A stretch of 6,608 nucleotides of DNA, taken from positions 1 through 6,608 of the forward strand of contig CAYRFV010000302.1 of the NCBI GenBank assembly GCA_964423545.1, written 5' to 3'. This DNA comes from JALOOE01 sp964423545. GTDB taxonomy: Bacteria; Chloroflexota; Anaerolineae; CG2-30-64-16. Shown piece after piece: positions 1-6,117 of this stretch. Below the pieces are notes generated by a model that worked only from the letters and a program-made list of their open reading frames with translations, ran no database searches and had not been told where the DNA came from. The number at the start of each line of letters is the position of its first letter. Position 1 is the stretch's first letter. Both the position numbers and the translations under genes were made by a program.

Positions 1-22
1 TCTGAAGCCGGACTCTTTTACT

Positions 23-51
23 TTGCCAAACCTCCCCGTCAGTGATAGTAT
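23..51 (+). promoter_or_regulatory. Candidate sigma-70-type promoter for the acetyltransferase-sensor pair
   Basis: TTGCCA at 23-28 (5 of 6 matches to TTGACA) is followed, after a 17-base spacer, by TAGTAT at 46-51 (4 of 6 matches to TATAAT). The local sequence is more AT-rich than the genes. Transcription would begin near 58, leaving about 29 untranslated bases before the ATG at 87. That spacing favours the 87 start over the ATG at 66. The match is by eye and short motifs occur by chance, so confidence is moderate. Confidence 0.42.
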
Positions 52-86
52 GGACATAAACCTGGATGTGTGGGGATTGCTCTACC

Positions 87-614
87 ATGCACATCTATCG
101 CGCCGATCTCCGCGATCTCACGGCCTGCCTGACGCTCGATGGCTCCTACGAAACCGAGTGCGTCTGGCAGGTCGTCCAACAGCAGGAAGGCGAGGATGTC
201 GCCGCTCGCTTCCGGGTCGTCCAGTTGCCACGATCTGTGCGCGTGCGCTATCCGAACTGGAGCGAGGCGCTGCTTGCCCATCAGGAGCGCGGCGATCTGA
301 TCCTGGTGGCGGCCCAGGCCAGCGAAGTGTGGGGCTATATCGACCAGGAGATTCAGCGCGACCAGGACATTGCGTGGGTGCACCACTTGGTGGTTGCGCC
401 GGCGCATCGCCGTCAAGGGATCGGCACGATGCTGCTGCAGCGGGCCATTCAGCAGGCCCATCAGGAGGGTCTGACGCAGATCATGACGATCGTGCAGAGC
501 AAGAACCATCCGGGCATCACGTTTCTCCAACGACACGGATTCGTCTTTTGCGGCTACAATGAGCGGTTCTATCGAAATCACGACATTGGGCTCTATTTCG
601 GGCGTGGATTGTAG
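87..614 (+). CDS. GNAT-family N-acetyltransferase
   Basis: A 175-residue protein of normal length for a single-domain GNAT enzyme, which moves an acetyl group from acetyl-CoA to an amine. The acetyl-CoA-binding motif A is visible: a strand ending in HHLVVAP, then RRQGIG at residues 108-113 (the Q/R-x-x-G-x-G/A pyrophosphate loop), then a long helix. Motif B follows as NHPGITFLQRHGFVF, the usual 'asparagine, helix, hydrophobic GF' end of the fold. The tail, with Tyr-rich FYRNHDIGLYF, loosely recalls streptothricin-acetyltransferase-like GNATs, but the substrate cannot be read from sequence. I chose ATG 87 over the in-frame ATG 66 because GGGGA at 73-77 is a reasonable ribosome-binding site and because MHIYRAD is a typical GNAT first strand. 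The stop lies three bases before the next gene, so the two are probably co-transcribed and perhaps translationally coupled. Confidence 0.86.
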   Translation: MHIYRADLRDLTACLTLDGSYETECVWQVVQQQEGEDVAARFRVVQLPRSVRVRYPNWSEALLAHQERGDLILVAAQASEVWGYIDQEIQRDQDIAWVHHLVVAPAHRRQGIGTMLLQRAIQQAHQEGLTQIMTIVQSKNHPGITFLQRHGFVFCGYNERFYRNHDIGLYFGRGL

Positions 615-617
615 GGT

Positions 618-2627
618 ATGGGGGAAATATCGGGCCTGACCTGGTCCGTCGTACTGGCATTCGTCAACCTCATCCTTTCCTCGGCCATCGTCATCACGGC
701 TTTCTCGCTGCTGGGTTATGTGTTGACACACAACCTGCGCAGCAGTGTGGCCCAGGCGTTCAGCGTGTTGCTGGCGTGCGTCCTGCTGGTCTACGCCTGC
801 GACATCATCATTCCGCGCGTGGAGAGTGACCAGGCCGTCGAGGCATGGCTGCGCGTGCAGTGGATCGGCATCGCCATCGTGCCGGCCGCCTATCTGCACC
901 TCTCCGATGCACTCCTGCGCAGCACGCGCCATTTCTCGCACCGCCGGCGGTTGGCGGTGCTTGCCAGCTATGCCTTCAGCCTGATGCTGGTGCTCCTGGC
1001 GCTCTTCACGAATGTGGTGGTTACCGACGGCGATGTCACGTCGCCGATCAGCCATCTGCAGGCTGGGCCGCTCTTCCCGCTCTTTGTCGCCTACTTCGGC
1101 ATGACCGCAGCCTATGGCGTCTACAATGTGGTGCGGGCGCGGCGGCGCTGCCTGACCCCCGCCTCCCGGCGCCGCATGGCCTACCTGGCGGTTTCGTTCG
1201 CGGCGCCCGCCCTGGGCGTATTCCCCTATGTGATCATCAGCTCCGGCCTGGTGGCGGTCATCAGCACATCCGTGGTGCTCTTTGTGGCGGTCATTGCCAA
1301 CATCCTGGTGGGCGCGATGCTGGTGGTCATGGCCTATTCGGTGGCCTACTACGGTGTGCTGACGCCGGATCGCGTGATCCGCCACGACCTGCTGCACTAC
1401 CTGCTGCGCGGCCCCGTTCTCGGCACCATGGTCATCGTGGTGATGCTGGTGATCCCGCGCGTCGAACTGATCCTGGGTCTGCCGCGCGACACGGCGCTGA
1501 TTTTCGTGGTCGTCGGCATGATCGTACTCGGGCAACTGATCCTCGGCGCGACCAAGCCGTATCTCGACCGCCTCATCTTTCGACAGGATCGCGAGGAGAT
1601 CGCCTGGATCCAGACCCTGGACCGACGGCTGCTGACCAGCAGCGATCTGCACCAGTTTCTCAACAACGTCCTCATCGGCTTGTGCGAGCTGCTGCGCGTC
1701 GACACCGGCTTCGTATTGGTGCAGACCGCCGAGGGGTTGCGGGTGGAGGTGGCAGTCGGCGATCAGGCGACGGCCCGCCGGTTCGCGGGTCAGCCGGCAG
1801 GCGCGGCCACTTGGCAGGCGTTGGCTCAAGAGCACGATGCTGAAGCCGGCGCGCTGTACTTCCGGCCGAGGGGAGATTTCTGGTTCTGCCCGCTGCGCAG
1901 CGAGGACGATGCTCGAATGCTGGGCCTGCTCGCCGTACGGGCCCGGGATCCAGTCGTCGAGATGGAGGCGGCCGAAGCCGATGAGGTGGATCGGCTGCTG
2001 GCGCAGGCCGCCGCCGCCATTGCAGACCGCTACGTCCAGGAAGGTGTGTTCGCCACGCTGCAGCGCATCCTCCCCGACCTGGAGCGGATCCAGGAATGGC
2101 GCAGCGAGCTGCGGTATGCCCCGCCGCTGCCGCCCGAAGCGGAGCCCGGCGGCGAAGCGGACGCGTCGCTGCCCGAGAGCGCGACGCAGCCGGAAGGCAG
2201 CCTGCTGTACACCTGGGTCAAAGAGGCGCTGAGCCATTACTGGGGGGGCAGCAAGCTCACGGAAAGCCCGCTGGCGCGGTTCAAGACGGTGCAGGCCGCG
2301 TTGGCGCTGCACGATAATAACCTGCCCAGGGCTGTGCGTGCCGTATTGCAGGAGGCGATCGACCGGCAGCGCCCGGCGGGCGACCGCAAACTGACAGCGC
2401 CGGAGTGGCTGCTCTACAACATCCTGGACATGCGCTTCATCCAGGGGTTGCGCGTGCGCGATATCGCCGTGCGACTTGCAATGAGCGAGTCCGACCTCTA
2501 CCGCAAACAGCGCGCGGCTGTCGCAGAGGTTGCCAGGACGCTGACCGAAATGGAGGCCGCAATCGATTGCGACGGCAGCCAGGCGGACGGAAACGGCCGG
2601 AAAATCGAACTGACGCGTCGTGTTTAG
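618..2627 (+). CDS. Membrane sensor protein with GAF-like domain and C-terminal helix-turn-helix
   Basis: A 669-residue protein in three parts. Residues about 8-246 form seven hydrophobic helices like the 7TM sensory region found at the N-terminus of some histidine kinases. Two more helices lie near 265-285 and 291-312. Residues about 330-475 look like a GAF-type domain, introduced by a helix holding DRLIFRQDREE and DRRLLTSSDLHQFLNNVL. A Pro/Glu-rich linker (about 508-535) leads to a helical C-terminus ending in a sigma-factor-like helix-turn-helix at about 606-640 (VRDIAVRLAMSESDLYRKQ, residues 613-631). I see no HisKA phospho-acceptor His, no HATPase N/G boxes, and no GGDEF, EAL or HD motifs. 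It is therefore best read as a membrane-bound one-component regulator, although DNA binding is an inference and the HTH could serve protein contacts. Similar C-termini occur, from memory, in Chloroflexota. It starts three bases after the acetyltransferase stop, with TAGGG just upstream as a weak, close ribosome site. Ligand and target genes are unknown. Confidence 0.83.
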   Translation: MGEISGLTWSVVLAFVNLILSSAIVITAFSLLGYVLTHNLRSSVAQAFSVLLACVLLVYACDIIIPRVESDQAVEAWLRVQWIGIAIVPAAYLHLSDALLRSTRHFSHRRRLAVLASYAFSLMLVLLALFTNVVVTDGDVTSPISHLQAGPLFPLFVAYFGMTAAYGVYNVVRARRRCLTPASRRRMAYLAVSFAAPALGVFPYVIISSGLVAVISTSVVLFVAVIANILVGAMLVVMAYSVAYYGVLTPDRVIRHDLLHYLLRGPVLGTMVIVVMLVIPRVELILGLPRDTALIFVVVGMIVLGQLILGATKPYLDRLIFRQDREEIAWIQTLDRRLLTSSDLHQFLNNVLIGLCELLRVDTGFVLVQTAEGLRVEVAVGDQATARRFAGQPAGAATWQALAQEHDAEAGALYFRPRGDFWFCPLRSEDDARMLGLLAVRARDPVVEMEAAEADEVDRLLAQAAAAIADRYVQEGVFATLQRILPDLERIQEWRSELRYAPPLPPEAEPGGEADASLPESATQPEGSLLYTWVKEALSHYWGGSKLTESPLARFKTVQAALALHDNNLPRAVRAVLQEAIDRQRPAGDRKLTAPEWLLYNILDMRFIQGLRVRDIAVRLAMSESDLYRKQRAAVAEVARTLTEMEAAIDCDGSQADGNGRKIELTRRV

Positions 2628-2651
2628 CGGCAGCGCCTGTCGGGGCTTCCC

Positions 2652-2678
2652 CCTGGCCGCAGAGACGGCGCGGCCAGG
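2652..2678 (+). terminator. GC-rich hairpin, possible terminator after the sensor gene
   Basis: A perfect 9-bp stem, CCTGGCCGC (2652-2660) with GCGGCCAGG (2670-2678), encloses a 9-base loop, beginning 24 bases after the sensor stop codon. It is followed by T-rich but interrupted sequence (ATTTGCCTATTT) and not by a clean T-run, so intrinsic termination may be partial. A small GGGG-CTT-CCCC hairpin lies directly before it. It could also act as an mRNA 3'-end stabiliser or as part of the next gene's leader. Confidence 0.42.
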
Positions 2679-2685
2679 CGTCGAT

Positions 2686-2714
2686 TTGCCTATTTCATAA
2701 TTATAGTGTATTTT
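2686..2714 (+). promoter_or_regulatory. AT-rich promoter-like patch upstream of the S1-domain gene
   Basis: About 35 bases of strongly AT-rich sequence interrupt otherwise GC-rich DNA. They contain overlapping -10-like hexamers: CATAAT (2696-2701, 5 of 6) and TATAGT (2702-2707, 5 of 6). No convincing -35 sits 16-18 bases upstream of either. The pair TTGCCT (2686-2691) and TATTTT (2709-2714) has a 17-base spacer, but it would start transcription on top of the Shine-Dalgarno. A promoter is likely here, but the exact hexamers are uncertain. Confidence 0.4.
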
Positions 2715-2719
2715 TGTTT

Positions 2720-2725
2720 AGGAGG
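2720..2725 (+). promoter_or_regulatory. Strong Shine-Dalgarno that fixes the S1-domain gene start
   Basis: AGGAGG lies seven bases before the ATG at 2733, which is a near-ideal arrangement. It excludes the longer in-frame GTG reading from 2706, which would place this motif inside the coding sequence. It is the best ribosome site in the window and suggests high translation of this gene. Confidence 0.8.
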
Positions 2726-2732
2726 ACGAAGG

Positions 2733-3725
2733 ATGTTGGATGAGGGATATTGGGAATCATTGCTTCGGGACGCCGAGGAGGAACACGATTCGTGGCAGCC
2801 CAAGGGAGATCTGGACGAGGCGTTGGGCGAATGGGGCAATGCGGATGCGGCCGCGGCAAAGCGCACAGGCTGGTTGCCGCACGAAGATGAAGCGGATTGG
2901 GAGCGCGCCGCCGCGTTGCTGGACAGCGGCGAGCCGGTGACGATCACCGTGACCGGCCACAATCGCGGCGGGCTGTTGGCGGAGTTCGGCGCCGTCCAGG
3001 GGTTCATTCCGGCTTCGCATCTGCTGACTGCGCCGCCGTCGCAGACCCCCATGCAGCGCATGGGCGCCCTCGCCGCACGAACCGGTGAGAGCCTCACGGT
3101 GCGCATTGTGGAGATCGACCGCGAACGCCGCCGGTTGATCCTCTCCGAGCGACTTGCTCGACAGGATGGTCAGGTCGATGCCCTATTGGCTTCGCTGAAG
3201 CCGGGGCAGCTTTGCCAGGGACGCATCACGAACCTGTGTCCGTTCGGCGCATTCGTCGACTTGGGCGGCTATGAAGGTCTGATCCACATCTCTGAGTTGT
3301 CTTGGGGCCGCGTCGGCGCGCCCGATGAGGTTGTGCGGCCCGGCGACAGCCTGCAACTGCTGGTCCTGGAGGTCAGCCCGGAAGAGCGCAAGGTGTCGCT
3401 GAGCCTGAAGCGCCTGCGCCCCGATCCATGGCGCGGCGTCGAGCAGCGCTATTTCGCCGGCCAGGTCGTCGAAGCGATCATCACCAATGTCGTCAATTTC
3501 GGGGCGTTTGCGCGGTTGGAGGAGGGTCTGGAAGGACTGGTGCATGTGTCGGAGCTGGCCGAGGGCAGCTTCATGCATCCGCGCAATGTCGTCAGAGAGG
3601 GAGACCGGGTGCGGGCAAGGGTCCTGCAGGTGGATGGCGCCAAGCGCCGCATCGCGCTGACCCTACGCAGCAGCGAAGCGCACGCGCGCGCCCGCATGGA
3701 CACTGCCACCCTGCCCTCTCTATAG
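2733..3725 (+). CDS. Three-S1-domain RNA-binding protein (ribosomal protein S1-like)
   Basis: A 330-residue protein with three consecutive S1 (OB-fold) RNA-binding domains. Domain 1 (about 69-139) has the S1-protein pattern RGGLLAEFGAVQGFIPASHL. Domain 2 (about 158-228) has PFGAFVDLGGYEGLIHISEL and ends in KVSLSLKRL. Domain 3 (about 243-312) has NFGAFARLEEGLEGLVHVSEL and ends in RRIALTLR. Domains 2 and 3 keep the canonical FGAF...GLxHxSEL surface. Residues 1-67 form an acidic arm with five tryptophans. The family binds single-stranded RNA, commonly mRNA at the ribosome. The protein is shorter than the six-domain S1 of E. coli but close to the short S1 proteins of several phyla, so it may be the cell's S1 or an accessory paralogue. 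I therefore give no symbol. The start is set by a strong AGGAGG. The translocase gene follows after 15 bases, probably in the same operon. Confidence 0.9.
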   Translation: MLDEGYWESLLRDAEEEHDSWQPKGDLDEALGEWGNADAAAAKRTGWLPHEDEADWERAAALLDSGEPVTITVTGHNRGGLLAEFGAVQGFIPASHLLTAPPSQTPMQRMGALAARTGESLTVRIVEIDRERRRLILSERLARQDGQVDALLASLKPGQLCQGRITNLCPFGAFVDLGGYEGLIHISELSWGRVGAPDEVVRPGDSLQLLVLEVSPEERKVSLSLKRLRPDPWRGVEQRYFAGQVVEAIITNVVNFGAFARLEEGLEGLVHVSELAEGSFMHPRNVVREGDRVRARVLQVDGAKRRIALTLRSSEAHARARMDTATLPSL

Positions 3726-3740
3726 GTTCTGTTCAGTGAC

Positions 3741-6044
3741 GTGAAACTCACCCGCAGCGAGATCGGCGGCTTGGTGGTGACCGGCGCCGGTCTGATCGCC
3801 CTGATGCTCCTGCTGCCGGGCCTGGCTGGCCGGCCTGGCCCCGCAGTGATGCGCGTCCTTTTCGGCTGGGGCGCAATCCTTGTCGTCCTCGGACTGGTCA
3901 TCGGCGGTCTCGTCGTGTTCCTCTCTCATCGATTGGGCTGGGAGATCCGTTGGTTGCTGGTCGCCGGGGGCGAGCTCATCTTCCTGGCGTCGCTGACGGC
4001 CATCCACCTGAGCTTCAGCGACCCGCTGGCTGCGGCGCTGGCGGGTGAAGGCGGCGGGCTGCTCGGTTGGGCCGCGCGCGATGCGCTGCGCTCCGTGTTG
4101 CCCGAAGCGTTGGCCTGGGGCGTCGTTGCATCGGTCTTCGCGGCCGGGATCTGGCTCGTCTGGCTTGGGCTGCCGGAGGAGTGGACCGACGCCGTGCGGC
4201 TTCGCGCCTGGCGGCTCCGCGACGCCGCGCGTGTCTGGTGGGCCGTGCATGTGCGGTCCGCCCAGCCGGATGCCGAGATGGCGGAGCTGGATGATCGCGT
4301 CGACAGTTCGCCCGACCTGCTCGATCGCATCCTTTGGACCCCAGTGCGCCGCATCGTCTTGATCGGCGCAGCGTTCTGGCCGTGGCGCGGCCGGGCGGTT
4401 GAGGAGGAGGCCGAGCTGAGCGATGAACCGCCCCTCACCTATCCGCGGCCGCAAGCGCCGGTCCCTGAGCCTGCCGCCGCGGCGACGCCGTCCGTATCTG
4501 CTGCCACGAAGGCGAAGAAGAAGGCCGCGTCGAAGGCCAAGGCTTCCGCCGTCAAAGGCTCGAAGGCCGATGGCCCCCTTCCACCCGACGACGGCCGCCC
4601 CGCGTCCTTGCCCCCCATGAGCTTGCTCCGCGCCGATCCGGCGTCGCGGGGTGCGCCATCCGATGCCCGGCAGCGGGCGCAGCTTCTCAAGCAGTCGCTG
4701 GCTGAATTCGGCGTCCCCGTCGAAGTGGTCAGCATTAAGGAGGGCCCGACCGTGACGCAGTTCGGCCTGGAGCCCGGCGAGATCGTCAAGGAGCTGCGCG
4801 GCGGCGAGGTGATGCGCCGCCGCGTTTCGGTGCACAGCATCGAGCGGCTGAGCAACGACTTGGCGCTGACGCTGGCGGCCGCATCGATCCGCATCGAGGC
4901 GCCGGTGCCGGGCCGTCCTTATGTCGGCATCGAGATTCCCAACGCAACGAAGACCATGGTGTCGCTCCGCAGCGTGCTGAAGGCGCCGGAGTTCGCGAAG
5001 GTCGCTTCGCCCCTCGCGCTTGCGCTGGGCCGCGATGTGGCAGGCGATCCGGTGGTGGCCGATCTGGCGCGGCTGCCTCACCTGCTCATTGCCGGCGCCA
5101 CCGGATCCGGGAAGTCGGTGTGCATTAACGCCGTCATCTCCAGCATGTTGATGAATAACGGACCGGAGCGGGTGCGCTTCCTGATGGTCGATCCGAAGAT
5201 GGTCGAACTGCCCGCCTATAATGGCATCCCGCATCTCTACGGCCAGGTGATCACCGACCCATCGCAGGTGACAGGCGCGCTCGCCTGGCTGACGCTGCAG
5301 ATGGACGACCGCTATCGCGCATTCGCTTCGCGCGGCGCACGCAACATCGAAGAGTACAATCGGCGGGTGATCCATACCCGGTCCGCCGAGCCGATCCCCT
5401 ACATCGTGCTGATCATCGATGAGCTCGCCGACCTGATGATGACGGCCGCGTTCGACATCGAGCGCCAGATTTGTCGCCTGGGCCAGATGTCGCGCGCAAC
5501 CGGCATCCACCTGGTGCTGGCCACGCAGCGGCCGAGCGTCGACGTGATCACCGGCCTGATCAAGGCCAACTTCCCCGCGCGCATCGCTTTTGCCGTCACC
5601 TCCCAGATCGACAGCCGGGTGATCCTGGACACGCCGGGAGCAGAGAAGCTGTTGGGCCGCGGCGATATGCTCTTCATGGCGCCTGACTCGGCCAAGTTGG
5701 CGCGCATCCAGGGCTGCTTCGTCTCCGATGCGGAGATCGACGCGATTGTGGACTTCTGGAAGGGAAGCCGGGGCGAGGCGAGCCTGTTGGAGGATGCTGA
5801 GGCGCCGTGGGCGGGACTGGTTGCGGCCAGCGACGACGGCAAGGACGAACTGCTGGAGCGTGCACTGGAGCTGCTCCAGACCAAGCATCAGATCTCCACA
5901 TCGATGCTTCAGCGCCAGCTGCGCATCGGATATCCGCGCGCTGCCCGCTTGATGGAACAGCTACAGGAAATGGGCGCAGTCGGCCCGGACGAAGGGGGCG
6001 GCCGTAGCCGCGAGGTATTGGCCCGCCGGGAAGAACCGTCGTAG
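3741..6044 (+). CDS. ftsK: DNA translocase FtsK/SpoIIIE family
   Basis: A 767-residue, full-length septal DNA pump that couples chromosome segregation to cell division. The N-terminus has four membrane helices (about 8-29, 38-62, 68-91, 122-144). A low-complexity linker (about 222-300) follows, with a Lys/Ala-rich stretch at 254-276. The alpha/beta motor begins near 310. Walker A is GATGSGKS at 452-459, with the catalytic Lys at 458. Walker B is IVLIIDE at 555-561. The family motif LATQRPSVDVITG begins at 593. The C-terminal winged-helix gamma domain, about 702-760 (DELLERALELL through RLMEQLQEMGAV), normally reads polar DNA sequences and contacts XerD or its equivalent. All key motor residues are intact. 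The start is GTG, giving MKLTRSEIGG as a plausible short cytoplasmic leader. The ribosome site is weak, which fits translation coupled to the S1-domain gene 15 bases upstream. The SpoIIIE/SftA naming alternatives cannot be separated without a tree. Confidence 0.95.
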   Translation: MKLTRSEIGGLVVTGAGLIALMLLLPGLAGRPGPAVMRVLFGWGAILVVLGLVIGGLVVFLSHRLGWEIRWLLVAGGELIFLASLTAIHLSFSDPLAAALAGEGGGLLGWAARDALRSVLPEALAWGVVASVFAAGIWLVWLGLPEEWTDAVRLRAWRLRDAARVWWAVHVRSAQPDAEMAELDDRVDSSPDLLDRILWTPVRRIVLIGAAFWPWRGRAVEEEAELSDEPPLTYPRPQAPVPEPAAAATPSVSAATKAKKKAASKAKASAVKGSKADGPLPPDDGRPASLPPMSLLRADPASRGAPSDARQRAQLLKQSLAEFGVPVEVVSIKEGPTVTQFGLEPGEIVKELRGGEVMRRRVSVHSIERLSNDLALTLAAASIRIEAPVPGRPYVGIEIPNATKTMVSLRSVLKAPEFAKVASPLALALGRDVAGDPVVADLARLPHLLIAGATGSGKSVCINAVISSMLMNNGPERVRFLMVDPKMVELPAYNGIPHLYGQVITDPSQVTGALAWLTLQMDDRYRAFASRGARNIEEYNRRVIHTRSAEPIPYIVLIIDELADLMMTAAFDIERQICRLGQMSRATGIHLVLATQRPSVDVITGLIKANFPARIAFAVTSQIDSRVILDTPGAEKLLGRGDMLFMAPDSAKLARIQGCFVSDAEIDAIVDFWKGSRGEASLLEDAEAPWAGLVAASDDGKDELLERALELLQTKHQISTSMLQRQLRIGYPRAARLMEQLQEMGAVGPDEGGGRSREVLARREEPS

Positions 6045-6059
6045 CGAGAGGCGCGATGG

Positions 6060-6106
6060 GCGAAGGGGAGAGCAGACAACTTCTCACCCTGTCTTCCCCT
6101 CTTTGC
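6060..6106. terminator. Imperfect hairpin between convergent genes, possible bidirectional terminator
   Basis: In the 73-base gap between two converging genes, the 5' arm GCGAAG-GGGA-(gagc)-AGAC (6060-6077) can pair with the 3' arm GTCT-TCCC-(ct)-CTTTGC (6091-6106). This gives 14 pairs including one G-U, two small bulges and a 13-base loop. Neither side carries a clear T-run. The position between two stop codons is the main argument for a terminator role. Confidence 0.35.
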
Positions 6107-6117
6107 GATCCCCTCGT

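Noticed and set aside
845..1843. 332-codon + strand frame inside the sensor gene
   Set aside because: It is an Ala/Arg/Gly/Pro-rich out-of-frame shadow with no domain, while the sensor frame has orderly membrane helices.
39..2312. Very long open frame on the - strand (757 codons) opposite the acetyltransferase and sensor genes
   Set aside because: The predicted protein is His/Gln/Arg/Asp-rich with no recognisable domain. It is antisense to two genes with clear family motifs, and long antisense open frames are expected in GC-rich DNA with G/C-ending codons.
2706..3725. Longer S1-domain protein starting at GTG 2706
   Set aside because: The AGGAGG at 2720-2725 sits seven bases before ATG 2733, so the nine extra residues would be encoded by the ribosome-binding region.
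3720..5888. Long open frame on the - strand (722 codons) opposite ftsK
   Set aside because: It shows the same low-complexity His/Gln/Arg/Asp composition and mirrors the well-supported FtsK reading. It is a GC-content artefact.
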